This document shows positions 1 to 13,045 of a DNA stretch of 64,000 nucleotides, one piece after another. The DNA is from Daucus carota subsp. sativus (taxonomy: Eukaryota > Streptophyta > Magnoliopsida > Apiales > Apiaceae), in NCBI RefSeq assembly GCF_001625215.2, contig NC_030385.2, positions 33,691,598 through 33,755,597 of the forward strand, given 5' to 3'. Under the pieces are notes generated by a model. The model saw only the letters and a program-made list of their open reading frames with translations, did not search any database and was not told where the DNA came from. Position numbers and translations under genes: made by a program. Position 1 is the stretch's first letter; the number at the start of each line of letters is the position of its first letter.

Positions 1-1233
1 ATTACTAGCGTTCGTGTCTGCTAGAAATATGCAAACCACTACTCTAATTGTGTCTAAAATAACTTGGGGATTATAAATATCATATAGGTAAAGAAAGCAA
101 GTACATTTGAATTGTATTATATTTTTTTATCCTTTTAATATATCCGTAGTCTCATATCTTGTCATCCTATTTGGCACATTTATAGCTTGGTATTGTATAC
201 TGTATAATACAAATTAGTAATGCAATCTATGATTATGTTATTAGTCAAGAAGAAAGCATTATGAGTGAATTGTCTTGGTTAAGACTTACGAACCTGTCGA
301 GTCCTTTTCACAATCCTTTACTTATGTACACCATCCTAGAGAAAACTGCCACTCTATTTTCATTGGTATATCCTAATACAAATGTATCTCTAGTTTCTTT
401 TTATGAGTGTACGTACGTGTATAGGTATCTAAGACAAGAATTAGATCAAAATTAAATTTTTTCCAAGACGTCATGCTTAGTATTAATTTGTTGTGAAATC
501 TCAACTTTATTTTTAAATTATTGTATCTAAAATAAGCTTTTTTATAAGGTCTTGTGATCATGTTATATGTCAACAAGAAATCTAACTAATATAAGTGAAT
601 TGCTTCGATTGGGACCTGCTAACTTGTCAGGTTTTTTTTATTATTCTTTATTTATGTACACTATCTTAAGAAAACTGCTACTTATCTTATTTTAGCTGTC
701 CTAATTCAAATATTTTTGTAGTTTTTTTTAATATTTTTGTATTTATTGGTAGTCAAAACAAAATTGAGGATAAGTGCAAGTATCAAAGGAGAACTCATAT
801 GTTGTATCTGTAATATCAGATATATAGACTTACGATGTTTGGGGAATTACTAAGCTTTATTAGTTTATTTAGTCAAGATTTTTTGTGATGCTCAACTCTT
901 AATCTTTACACTATCAGCTTAAAAAAATATCCAGTTATCAAATTTCTCATTTGTTTTATTGCATAAAATATATAGTTCCCTAATGGCCGCTGTTACGTGT
1001 TTTGTGGGTCTGCACTTTGGGCACATAATCGTGCATTTTGAGGTACCACAACTTTAAGTCTCTCATTTTGATCAAAAAATAAAAACACAAATATTTTTTT
1101 TCCCTTTCTGTTTGTCCTTTTTCATCAACTGATATTTTCTTGACTCTCTCATCTCTCATCTCATATCGCATATTCTGTTTTCCGACCTACAGTGCTAGAT
1201 TTCTCCAACATAAAAATATCTCACTTTGTGCAG
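1..1233. other. Left edge: intron or upstream DNA without a recognised exon
   Basis: AT-rich sequence lying upstream of the first recognisable exon of the acetyltransferase-like gene. It probably belongs to an intron of that gene, because the coding sequence entering at 1234 is clearly the C-terminal part of a longer membrane protein. No earlier exon could be recognised. The stretch holds a diverged direct duplication (about 233-405 and 555-735; see findings). Short open frames here have no recognisable protein features. Confidence 0.6.
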
Positions 1234-3527
1234 TGCCATAAGCATAGGGTGATTCTGTGGTCCATATCTGCTTCCTTTCTGCTGACATCTGGATTTTTTG
1301 TGGCATTGTTAGGTATTTTCTATACAATCGCGTTGCTTTAAAATTACCAAATTTTACTGTGTTTTCATTTATTGTACCTGCATCATGTACACAAATCTTC
1401 CAGGAGTTCCTCTGTCCAAACCATTATATACGTTGAGTTATATGTGCGTCACAGCAGGAGCATCGGGTTTCCTCTTAACCATTTTCTTTTACATTGTAAG
1501 TTTAATATTGATGTACTGTTATCATATCGAAGTTTTGATTAGTAGATTATTTACAATAGGATTATTATTATTTCGAAGTATGTTTGTGTGTGTGTGTGTG
1601 TATTTCTTTATCACTAAGTTAAGTTTGTATATTTGAGTTTAGTATCAGTCAAGTTCTACTTAGTTGCTGCAACTTGTACAGTTTTAGTAATGATTCAATT
1701 TGTTCAATTTCATTTTCTCAAGGCCCATAGCCATGCATGTTTAAGAACATATTTTGATCTGCAGAATCTTTTAGATTGTGATTCTTGGAGTTTCGTTACT
1801 CATTTTAATGCTAACCTAGATCAGTAGAAGCGGCTGGCTTATTATACTCTACAGTCTACAGAATGTGATGTGACCTGTCAAGTATCATTTTTACCCTTAT
1901 AGCCGCTGATAAACTTGACCTGAAATACTATATTATTACCTTTTGGATTGGTGAAGATATTGCATTCAAAAGTCAAAAATGTAGGCATCTTAAGTGTCTC
2001 GGATACTATATGTGTTTTTTAATAATGTGTAACGGTTCTTAATTTCGGTCCTCCGTTGCAAAAAAGTATATATAACATGTCTATTTCAAAATGAACCTGG
2101 TTCAACTTTTGGGATTTTATAAAGTTATCTAGGCAAATAAGTTTTTTCCAAAATTCTGCAGCGGATTGTTTGTGGTGAACTCGTGGCTGTTGATTTAGCA
2201 CAGTTTTTGTTAAAGTATTGATCCCAGGTTTTGGCACATGTGATCTTCATTCCATTTCCATTTTTCCATCTTGCTGACAGTTTCCACTGTTGAAACTTTA
2301 AAGAATATGTAAATATAGAGAAAGACAGTTATACCCTGTGTGTTTAATGAGAAGATGCTACTTTCTTTAATTTCTTGAATGCAAGATGATTATGAATAGT
2401 TAAGGTTTGGTGCATAATTGAACTTTAACTGGAGCAGGTTGATGTCAAAAAAATCAGAAAACCCGTAGCACTACTTCAGTGGGTTGGAATGAACGCGCTT
2501 ACTATTTATGCTTTGGCTGCATGTGACATATTAACAGCCTTTGTCCAAGGTTTCTACTGGCGTTTACCTGAAAACAACCTGGTATTTTTTCCTTTTGGTC
2601 TTGCATTTTTGGTTCTGTGTGATCTATCACCTATTTACATCAGCTTTCTTGAGTTTAATTCTCTCTAATTGCGTTTTTGGTTCTTACATGATATGACTAA
2701 TAACATAGTGCATTTGTCATTTCAAGATTTCTGTGCTGCTATTCTTTGTGCGTCAATATATAGATACAACACACGACATGGATCATACTCCAAACATATC
2801 TTCAGGAGAAAATGGTGGGGTGACAGGGCACTCTAACATCTTGGACTCTCTCCTATACAACCTTATGATATCAGAGGTGGGACACTAAGCTAAACAGTAT
2901 GAAAAGGAACAATCACGATCACAATATTATTATAAGGCATGATCTGTGAGAAAACTTGTGAATTTAGTATAAAAGCTCTAAGTTGGTACACCAATATGTA
3001 GTGTGTAACACGTGGACTGTTACATGTGGCTTATTGAGTTTTGAAGATAAGCAATATTAACAATGGTATTATGAGATTGGAAGGTCCAGTCTTCATAAAC
3101 TATGAAAGGGAAACATATATATGTAAGGGATTTACTGTGTGAATGCATTATTTGATCTACTTCAGTGGGAAATGAACACCAATGTCGCAGATAAAATTAA
3201 TTAAATGTGTTGTACATGTCATTATCACGTCTCTCTTACATTTTGATTACTGACAATCTTCATCTGTTTTGAGCAATTAAATCAAAGTAATGTATACCTT
3301 GTTACTGAAAATATCCTTGACAGATGTCTCTGAATTCTTTATTTATATAAAAGTAACTGATAACTTTCTACCATATCGCTATGCAGGTTGATGGCGCGGA
3401 GTCCCTATTGCAAATCATTCTTCAATCTAGAAAGTGGGGAACAGCAGCATTTGTAGCTCTCGAGATTTTGTTTTGGGGTCTTTTTGCTGGATTCCTAAAC
3501 AAGAAGCGCCTCCATATAAAGCTGTAA
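1234..3527 (+). CDS. Heparan-alpha-glucosaminide N-acetyltransferase-like membrane protein, C-terminal part (partial)
   Basis: Four coding exons at 1234-1312, 1404-1495, 2438-2581 and 3387-3527 join in frame (79+92+144+141 nt) and end at TAA 3525-3527. All introns have GT..AG ends. The 151 residues form several hydrophobic helices: one in the first exon (LWSISASFLLTSGFFVALL), one in the second around SYMCVTAGASG, one around WVGMNALTIYALAACDI in the third, and one near ALEILFWGLFAGF before a basic tail ending in KL. Plant relatives of human HGSNAT (DUF1624/DUF5009) show this conserved WxGMNAL..Y motif and this C-terminus. In animals HGSNAT transfers acetyl groups from acetyl-CoA across the lysosomal membrane; the plant substrate is not established. 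The N-terminal half is missing and lies left of the window or in exons I could not see. Convergent with the FRS gene at 4209. Confidence 0.8.
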
Positions 3528-4208
3528 AAGTTCGTGTAAAAATCTCGACCAGTTTAGTTTAGTTCCATCAATTGTAAACTCATTAAAGTGGAGTGTTGTG
3601 TGCATAGATATTGATTGTAGATAATCAAAGCTAGCAATTGCAAAGTTGGTCTCATATCTTAGTTCTTATTACTGTAGTAATGAAATATATTTACTGGCTT
3701 TCTTGCTTGAGAATGATTTATCCTAATTTTCTATGCCTGTTATTCCCAAGGAAACGCTACATATGCAAAACAAATTACTGTTCAGTTATCTAAGTTGGAA
3801 ATTATGTTCATAGACTCTGTTTAACAAGCTAGAAAAATGTCAAATGAGATCAGTATAGATGGCTAGATCCAGAACTACATGGTAAACATAGTGCAATCTG
3901 AAAGTTGTTTTTTCGGACAATACATTAACATAAAGCTAGCTATAGAAACTACAAAAACTATAGCTAAGAAATGGCAAAGAATTATCATTCTGAAACTGTA
4001 ACCAACACATTCAGTGCATAAATTACAAGACAAACTAAATAATACTCCGCTTCGCTAGTATGAACATACATCAAACTATATACTTCAGCCTGCTAAATCC
4101 AGGAGTACAATCTATTTGGAAAGTGCTGGTAGCACTTGGGGTGTGATTGTTGCAGTATTTTAAAATTGGTGGACCATCAGGCAGTACCAATGAACTTCTT
4201 CTGTTTAC
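3528..4208. other. Convergent 3' intergenic region
   Basis: Between the stop codons of the acetyltransferase-like gene (+) and the FRS gene (-). It should contain both 3' UTRs. No further gene or repeat recognised. Confidence 0.6.
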
Positions 4209-7108
4209 CTACGGAAAACCTAGGTTGTCCACATTTAGTTCATCACCTCCTAAAAGCGGGCAATCATCAGCATCGTGTTCAAACTGCCCACAACAAGTCA
4301 TTGGGCAAGGACGCCGCTTCCTATATATATCAAGCCCATCTCTTGATCTCCTCTCTTTCGGCTTTTCCAGGGCAAGACAATCATGTGGAATTCTAGTAAA
4401 ACTTTGACCAACACCATCAGAATCTTCAACCTCTGGGAGAATCAACGAACCTGATGGGCTATTATAAGAGATATGGTGAGCATGATGTGACTGTCCAGGG
4501 AGGCCTTTGATGCGAGTCAATGCCAAACCAATATGATCACATGCAAAGTCGAGTCGTTCCTCTGTCTCAATTGATTCTGCAACTAGCGTTGAAACCATGG
4601 ACTTTAACCACTGGGCTTTTTCTGTATGCTCCCCTAACGCTGGAGTTTGCACCACAGGTAAGGGGATATCACGCCAACGCATGTGCAGATACTGGTCTGG
4701 AATATGGAAACAATTGTTTGTGGATATAACACGGAGGACATGCCTGCAAAGGATACCTGTAAACTCAAAGTGATGACAGCTACAACTAGTGAACCCATCA
4801 TGAGGGACCCAAATCACTTTATAACCGCCTTCCATCTGTGTATGGTGTCTCACAATGAAGTAATTTTCATCTATCATCAGAGATGCATATTGCGGTGCCA
4901 GTACAAGCTCCTCTTGTAGTTTGCAGAAGGCAAATGGTGTGAGCACAGCAGCTGCATGAGATTCAATTGGTGAACCTGTTTTTAGGACAACTCTGTAGTC
5001 CTTACGTTGCATTTTCTGTTTTAGTTCTACTCGATCTTTCATGTCCACCATTGCAGCTACCTGAAAACAAGTGTAAAAGACAATGTTACTGCATGTTAAC
5101 AATCAACAAAAAAACCTTAAGAGTTGAATGTGGCAATACCTGCTCAATGAGATTATCAAGTACGGACTGAGCACTCAAGATCCGTTGGATGTATGCATTT
5201 ATTGCTTCTGATTGAAATGTACCTGTCATTCCCGCAAAGAAGTAACATCTTAGGAACGGCAGTGCCCAGTATGTACGCAAGGTATACAAGCTGGCAATGT
5301 GCTTATTCCCATGTAGTGCATATGTGTCAACCATCTCTCTCCATCCTGATTCGAATTCTTCCACAGAGTGCAAATCATAAAGCCGCAGAAACTCTGCCTT
5401 CCATCTATCATATTGTGAACCAAGCAGTATGGAAAACCAATTTGAAAAGTTGGGAACAATATGCCAAATGCAGAAAGCATGCTTGGTGCTCGGCATCTCA
5501 GCAGCAAGAGATTCTTTAAGCCACATGTTTTGGTCAGTTAAGACTGTTTGTGGAGACTTTCCATTCATAAATCCAAGGAATGTCTGCCAATCACAATTGG
5601 TAAGAAACATGAAAAAAGCAACGTGTAGTGTATTACTACAACAAATGTTCTACACAGAACAGAAGACAATGTTGCTTCTGTGCAACCTTGGTATAAATTT
5701 AAGAAGCAGCCCTAAACCCTAAATAACCACTTTGATGGCCCATCAATTATGCTGCACAACAGAAGTAGTACTATGGTTTTCATAAAGGAATTTTCTTAAA
5801 AAGAAGGAAAGAATGAGTAGCATAATTCAAGACGACTTTTTTAAAAAGAATTAATGAAGTTTAGTTGTCCAATAAAAAATACTACTCTTTTTAGTAAAAG
5901 GCATGCGAAATTCCAACATGAGTAAAGGTTTGAATAAGCTCATCGAAAGGCATAAGCTTTGAGATATGCCTTTTACCTATATTTTTCTTAAGGAATATAT
6001 AAGTAGCTTCCAGTCATGTCCCTAACCTTCTAACCGGAGCACACAAACTTACTGGCAGAAATGTAGAATAAAATAATATACAATATAGATATAGAGTCCC
6101 GGTGTAACTTTGCACCTTCAATGCCCAGGAGAAAGATTGTACATTCTCATCTCGCAAAAGCACGCAGCCGAAAAGGCAGTTTGATCCATGATTGTCCACT
6201 CCAACCCAAATACCCAGGATCATATCATAAGCATCCAAGCGGTGAGTTGTGTCCAACACTACGGCGTCTCCAAAAGCCTCATATGCCCGGATTGATGAAG
6301 AATATGACCAGGCAATATTTTCCAACCTGTTATTAGAATCAATCTTAAAGTTGTATTTAAAGTCAGGATCCTTATCTTTTTTCTCCTTACACATTTTAAG
6401 AAGATCAAGAGCATCATTATCTTGGTCAACATTTCTAAAAGATTGCAGCAGATTTCTGACATCTATTTCGGTAAATGGTAAACAACCTATCTTAACACCC
6501 TTCTCCAGCTCCATTAACCTTAGCATTTGTCTCACTGACATCCCTGCTTTTGCAAACATGCAAATACGACTCTTATCATCTCCAGACAAAGTGCAGTAAG
6601 CAGGAAGTAAATGCACCTCATTTTCCCTCAAAAGTTCATGGTTGTGGACATTACTAAAACCAGTAATTCGCCATTCAGGGACATCAAAATCTGCCCTTTT
6701 CACGATGCGCATGTAGGCTTGACATCCACAACGCGATGATTTTCTATTCCTTTGTAGCTTTCCATCTTCTGCCGGCTTTAACTGTGGATAGCCTCCACGA
6801 TGGCAGGTGAAATCCCTCCTTGTAATACCCCTGCCCACCCCATCTTTTCCACGCGTACGGTGACGCCTGATTGAAAAGCCACATTGCTTAGCAAAACTGC
6901 AATAAAATTCATACGCTGCATCTTGTGAGATAAACCTTTGGCCAATAAATGGAATGAGATTAACAGAAGTTTGTCGTGAGAGAATTGTATCCTCGGGTAT
7001 TTCCTCAATACTGCCAATATCATCTGCTGACAAATCTGTACCATTTTCAGAAGTTTCCTTCACTAAACTTGTTATATCAGGCATCATTCTGTGTGAAGTT
7101 ACATACAT
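4209..7108 (-). CDS. FAR1-RELATED SEQUENCE protein (FRS11-like), domesticated MULE transposase
   Basis: Three coding exons, 7108-6116, 5583-5140 and 5060-4209, give 762 residues with phase-0 junctions (WALK|TFLG and LIEQ|VAAM). The start is the first ATG after the acceptor at 7126-7127; the second ATG pair (MMPD) nine codons later is an alternative. Domains in order: FAR1 DNA-binding domain from about residue 55 (YEFYCSFAKQCGFSIRRHR, with the CRCGCQAY zinc-binding region and HNHELL), a MULE transposase core (VVLDTTHR, VLTDQN, HAFCIWH), and a SWIM zinc finger (CSCHHFEFTGILCRHVLRV). FAR1/FHY3 proteins are transposase-derived nuclear transcription factors, the best known acting in phytochrome A signalling. 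The family member resembles Arabidopsis FRS11 more than FRS10 by recollection of those proteins; this needs a phylogeny. The tail carries a cysteine-rich CPMTCCGQ..H....C motif. A non-coding first exon ends at 8904. Confidence 0.9.
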
Positions 7109-7125
7109 AAGACTATATGTTGTAC

Positions 7126-8903
7126 CTGCACATAACAAAATTCAATTAACCATAACTATAAGCCCAACTCACGGCAGTAAATTATAATCATAAAGATACT
7201 GCCTATATCAGTTTGGTACACATGTTAAAGCAACTCTGGGTTTTAAACAGAAGTGTATAAGATGCCTTTGTTTTAGCTTTCGGGGCCAGACTTTATAATC
7301 CTACTAGAACAGTCACATCCATGTATTCTTATGATTTCCGCTTCTTAATTATTTAAGTTTTCATGATTTTGTAAATTCTTTTATAACTGAAACACCATCT
7401 TTACCCATAAATTTAAAAATTGACACTACATTTTCATCTTGTTTTCTTGTAAGATTTTCAGAAGTAACTGAATCATTTTATCAACAAAGCACCATCTAAC
7501 CTATTAATTTATGAAAGGTGCAAATTTCTTATTTTATTTTGTTTACTTCTATAGAATACCTATGCTAGTCATACCATTACAATACAAAAGACATTTAGTT
7601 CCACCAAGGGAGCTTATAAGGTCAATCAACAACCATATCAATTACCAATATATACTTTCCATGTATAAAAACCATAATGCAAATTCAGCTGGCTTTCTTG
7701 AAGCAGAGATGGAATCCAGGGGGGACATGGGGTGGCCATGGCCCCCAAAACCTCCCTCAATAGCTTATATTACTTCAATTTTTAAAATTTCACTTTAAAG
7801 TGTATTTGGTCCTCCCATAAATTGAAAAATCTTGATGATCCCCCCAAATGTATCTACAAATCTCATATACTTTTGCATTTCATACATACAGATTCATGAT
7901 ATTGTTTGTTAAAACCTAAATTCTCTAATGTATATCCGTCTTCAAATTTTTAGTAAAATTTTCATCATGTATTTTTGTTTATAAAATTTTTAATAAAATT
8001 TTTAGCCCATCCGAAATTTTTTTTCTGGTTCCATCCCTGCATGCACATACATTGTATTTGTCTTTTTAGCATGCAAAATAAGCTCCGTAGGGTAGACATT
8101 GACGGGACTGAGGGGGCATATGCAGGTGCTTTTGGCCCAGTTATACATTTTACAGTTTTATACTTATATAATTGCAATACTTAGTTTTTAGACCCCCATT
8201 TCCATGTATTTACAACAACAAATGGTTCCCCTCCATATATGTATAGCTTTTAAGCCTTCTTTTCAAGTACTAGTATGTTATAAAATTACTGGTTGAAGTT
8301 TAGCCCCCCCAATATATATTCCTGGTTTCATCCCTGCACTGAAGCCATAACTTTCTACACATAAGATCATGACAATCCTATAACTCGTACGAGTAATTCG
8401 CGACAACAGTGCAATACCCAAAAAGATAATTTACAAATAACAAACAACAAAGCAAGCTCAAATGCTGTATCTTTTTTTCACCCTAAAGCTCAACTTTAAA
8501 ATCAAAATCGTTAATTACCAACCGGAAAAATAGGAAACATTCTCCCTCTTTGCTATACAACTCAATTTCATAAACAATTCCCTATAACAGCATTACTATT
8601 TTTAAAAGATTACGAAACTTAATTCACATATTTAACAGAGACTCGCATTAATTCCAGTAAACAAACAATATACACAACTTATTAATTCCAACCACAACTT
8701 CAATTCAGCATATAAATGAAAAAAATACAATCAAACAAGAAATAAACACACACAATTGCGTAATAAAAAAGAATAATCACATTCAGTTGTGCACTATATA
8801 TATACACAAACGTTGTTGTGTGTCTGCATATGTCTGAACAAGATAAAAGATTGCAAGGAGGTAGTGCAAGCTAATTAAAAAGATATGGAGGCTCAGGTGT
8901 TAC
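7126..8903 (-). other. Probable 5'-UTR intron of the FRS gene
   Basis: The coding exon begins just after a good acceptor (tgcag at 7130-7126 on the minus strand). A candidate donor (ACG|GTAACA) lies at 8904/8903, following a GC-richer stretch typical of a transcribed leader. That implies a 1.8-kb intron in the 5' UTR. It contains a candidate non-autonomous transposon at 7703-8337. The leader exon would be about 8904-8990; its 5' end cannot be seen. Confidence 0.55.
7703..8337. mobile_element. Candidate hAT-like MITE in the FRS leader intron
   Basis: The left end (GCAGAGATGGAATCCAGG at 7703-7720) is the near reverse complement of the right end (CCTGGTTTCATCCCTGC at 8321-8337). A third copy of the end motif (CTGGTTCCATCCCTGC) sits inside at 8025-8040. 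Flanks share TGAAGC at the junctions (CTTGAAGC left, ACTGAAGC right), consistent with an imperfect 8-bp target duplication as made by hAT elements. Runs of C and G just inside both ends add to the symmetry. No coding capacity. Confidence 0.5.
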
Positions 8904-8990
8904 CGTATAAAGTTGCCGGAGCTCCGGCACGTGTAATCGGAGCAGCTAGGTTAAGAAGCAAAATGATTGATGGATAAATAGGGCCAGTTC

Positions 8991-10444
8991 TATTAAATTT
9001 GTCGTCTCATTCCCCATTTCTTACTCTTTTTTTTTTTCTTGTTTCTATACCGAGGGTGTTTTCGGAAGATAAGTTTTCATAACAAGTTTTTCTTTTAGAT
9101 TTTTATTTAAAATACGAGGGTCTTTCTAATAAATGTCAAAATCATAAATTAATTTCTTTCTTAATTGGATTAAATAATTATTATGAATTTTACAAATCAG
9201 AATTTCAGTTTGTATTTATAACTAATTTATATGAAGAAAAATAGTATTTAAAATTAAATCATATAATATATAAATTATTTTTAGAAACAGATTCACATTT
9301 AATTTATAAAATAGAATCCCACTAAAATATAGATAATTTATATATAAAAACAATAATAAAACTACTTATTTATCTCTTTCTGCCGGAGATTTTATAATTT
9401 TTATCAGATTATTAATTCAAATAATAATAACAATAAAATTTACATGCGCTCATGAATTAATTTGGTATTGGTCGAGTAATTAACCGTGTGGAACCTCTGG
9501 TATATGTACATGAGCAGGTTACACTTTCAAGTTTTCTAACTTTCATAGATGGATGGATTATGGTCTCGCTTGCAAGCTTCAATAATTTATTGCATACAAA
9601 GAGCAAGTAGAACGAGGAGAGCAACTGGGCATGCATTTAAAATAGGGCTCGTGAAAGATGGGAGTGTTATGATCTTCGAATACTGCTGAGGAAGCTGCTG
9701 GAGCTTATAATGAGTCTTTGCTTGCTTCGCGGATCAAATACTCGTACAAAAATCTGGGCTTGTTAGCCTTCTAATTCTAATCCAGCACTTCCCTGTAAGG
9801 TCACCAATATTATCCCTAAAAGCCTCAGAGCAAGAGAAACAACTAATGTAGGAATGTCAATTTGACAACTTTACAAACCCAATACAAATTGTACTAATGA
9901 AAGTAGCGAGTCCGCTGCTAACATTGTAACTAGCAGAAGTGAAAACACGGTGAGATTATCAACTCTAACTATGTGGAACAGAATGTAGTGGTGTTAGAGC
10001 ATTCAAATTGGATGTTTGCTGGGTTAGAGCATTCAAGTTGGATGTGGAACGGTGAGTCTTGCCCTAACTGAATCATACCTGTGATTGTATTGGGTAAATT
10101 AATCTATATGACTGCATGTTTTCTACTAAAATCATCAAAGATTTTTTGATACTTGAATAATGCATATACACCTAAGGTTGAACTGAAAATTTTAATTAAA
10201 CATCTCACGGTGTGTTGAAAAATGGTTTACTAGTTTCTACTCTAGCAAGTCTAAATTATCATTACTCATTATTACCTCAAACATATTAAATTCATAATGT
10301 GATAGATAATATTGTTTAAAAATAGATTTACAGTTCATACATCAAATAACGTTATATCAAAAATATATATATTTGTCAATTAGGTGGAACCTTAAGTTCC
10401 ATGGATTACAATTGAAGAAGAAACTAATTAAAGATCACCAGTCA
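8991..10444. other. Intergenic region between FRS promoter and UXT 3' end
   Basis: AT-rich. The first few hundred bases should include the FRS promoter, but no clear TATA element was chosen. Around 9672-9765 one plus-strand frame reads like a fragment of an AP2/ERF domain (see findings). At 9993-10045 a 22-base phrase beginning GTTAGAGCATTCAA is repeated once, 29 bases apart. Nothing else recognised. Confidence 0.5.
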
Positions 10445-13045
10445 TCATTCTGCTGGAATTTGGAGCAACTCTCTTATCCCTTCACAAACCTGCATCACAA
10501 TCCATTAAAAGAAAATGTAAAAGACCTCTGGTACGTGGGACTGTAACTTTACGACTTAAACATCATCGCAACTTCTTTTACAAGGTGGAAACACACATCT
10601 AACATCAACCAATAGTAAACACCATGCGATCATGCATATTAATCTCAAGTATAAACCAACGCCACACTCAAATGGTTATATATACAATTTTAAAAAATTC
10701 AAAAGTATAATTTTACCACTCAGTGATCCCTAATTTGTATTAATAGTGCTGTGATACTGGTACTCAAAAGTACATACAACAGTCAGTCGGTCACCATAAT
10801 TTAATGCCTGTAATGTGGTAAATTAAAATTCAAAAAAATAAAATAAAATTGTATCTCGAGTTTTGGGATAGGTATACCAAAGAAAAGTGCCCTGCATTAG
10901 ACCATTGTATATAGAAGTCTACTAAGCTGTATATTATTCCTAGTTCTGCTAATGCAGGTGTTTCTTAATAGAACAAGATCTGTTGAAAAGTAAGAATAGG
11001 GAGGAAGTGGAGAACCACAAAAAAAGGCATACCATCTTGATCTGGGCTTTGATGGATGCAATCAGTCGAGTGTACTCCTCCATTTGCCTGCACGGTAAGT
11101 TTATTATAAATAACAAAATGAATTGCACTGTTTCTGCAAGTTCAATATGCATGGGAAAATAGAAAGAGTGAGTCAACAGAAACTAAGGAAATTCCCCACT
11201 ACCGCTGGACTGAATGTTCTATATAGATATAGGGCGTGAAACAAACTAAAACCAAGGTAACGAAAATATGAATAGAGGAACAAATTAACAACAATAAAAA
11301 TTAAACATGGGTGATTCAAATTTTAAGAATTACTACTACCCCAGAGGTTTTTCCAACCAGGGAAGGAAGAAAAGTTACGGGAATTGAAATCCCATAATAT
11401 AACCCAATTAGGCCCATTAACAATTGCGCTTCTTATAATTAACCTGCTTATATATGTTTCCCAGCACCCCATATAAAAGTACAGATAAAACACTATTTCC
11501 CTCTGCACCGAGCATATCGCAACTAATTAATAACAGGTACAAAAATAAGCATTTATGCTGACTTCCGTTCCCCATTAAATATTCATCAGAACGTAAAGGT
11601 GAAATATAAGAGGGACTAACCTGGCCAATTTCTCTTCTCTAACTGAAATGTAACTCAAAGCTTCAGACCAAGTGAACTGCACATGAAATCCGAGTCCAAC
11701 ATCTACAAAAATGTGTCTTGTATCTGGCCTGTAAACACACATGAACAGTATGATGTGAAGTATTGTCATTCCTAGATATATGAAGAGACAAGAAACCATG
11801 TCGGCTACTGTAAGATTGAGAGGCTATTGAAAAGTGTTAGCAGTGACGAGTAAAGCATCTTCTTGGGTTTAAGGTTTCTGACTGTTGCTATATACATCAC
11901 TCATTTGGAACTACAATAATTAATTGCATGAGACACTACTAGCTGAAAAAAGGATAGTGCGTGTTTATTCCTCCCGTCAACTCAAAAATTGAAGGAGCCC
12001 AAGGATAATTACTCAAAACCCCAGTTAAATTATCAGTTAATGCTTTTCTTTTTCTTTATGCACATAACTTCAGCACGTATATATCTTTACCAAATGAGAT
12101 TGCTTCAAAATGAAACTGAGGGCAATATAGACGTACACATCAGCTTGGGCATAAACTTCAGAACCAAGGTTGACCAATGTCCTCAGACTTGTTACACTAT
12201 TCTTCTCCAGATTCTCTATATTTCTTTTCAGATCAGAGCTAAATTTGTGAAGTCAAGTAAAATCAAATACCAAACAGAATATTCAAATTATATAACCACA
12301 TGTAAGTCAAGAAAAATAAAAATAAAAAGTTGAAATAAAGGATACAAAGTCTTTTGTTGATCGAAGACCTTGTCCCTGCAAAGAAAAAGTGAGAAGTTAA
12401 GCTCCAAAATTGAGACATATGTCCCAGATTTAATATATGGGAGTGAGCCAAGATCTTGCAACGTCGAAACAACACCGATGGTAAAATTTAAGGACAATAC
12501 CGTTCTTTTCTGAGTATCACAGGAACGAGAAACATAAATATTGTATACATTAATTAAAGCATTGAAATCTTGTGCTTTAACATATGAACACAAAATTTCA
12601 TTTTAAGTTGGTGAACCTTCCAAATTTCCTAGAAACGATAAGTAAATTATTATATAGTTTCTGGTGACGACAACAATAATAATGGTAGCAAGACTTTATA
12701 TTATTAATAGTTTCTACTGACTTCATCAATAACCACAAGAGCCAAAGAAGCACGTTATATCAGAAAATATGATTTGATGTGCATGGCGACAAGCTCAAGG
12801 GCTGTTGAAAATAAAAAATCATTGTTCATAAGATCAAATGAGAAGCTGTAAAATAAATATATATGGTGACAACATAAAATGAGATGTAGGTTAGCTAGAA
12901 CATAATTAAGTACGATATTTCGATAAAATGAGATGAGATGTAGACAGCCATACCTTTCAGCAATGGCATGTACAAGATCGGGCTTTAAACGAAGATCGAC
13001 AAATTCCTCGAATCTTTGTATTTTTTCTTGCGTATATGCATCCAT
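10445..13045 (-). CDS. UXT: UXT homologue, prefoldin alpha-like chaperone subunit
   Basis: Six small exons, 13045-12954, 12375-12346, 12238-12137, 11728-11621, 11087-11033 and 10489-10445, sum to 432 nt and encode 143 residues plus stop. Every junction keeps phase with GT..AG introns. The protein starts MDAYTQEKIQRFEEF and has the prefoldin-alpha layout: an N-terminal coiled coil (about residues 1-58), a central beta region with the family signature GLGFHVQFTWSEAL (about 90-103), and a C-terminal coiled coil (EEYTRLIASIKAQIKMV). Plant UXT homologues are of about this length. UXT belongs to R2TP/prefoldin-like complexes that help assemble RNA polymerases and PIKK kinases in animals; the role in plants is inferred. 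An acceptor at 13054-13053, only seven bases before the ATG, shows that an upstream leader exon exists. Confidence 0.93.

Noticed and set aside
1579..1600. (GT)n run near 1580 as a regulatory element
   Set aside because: An ordinary dinucleotide microsatellite within an intron.
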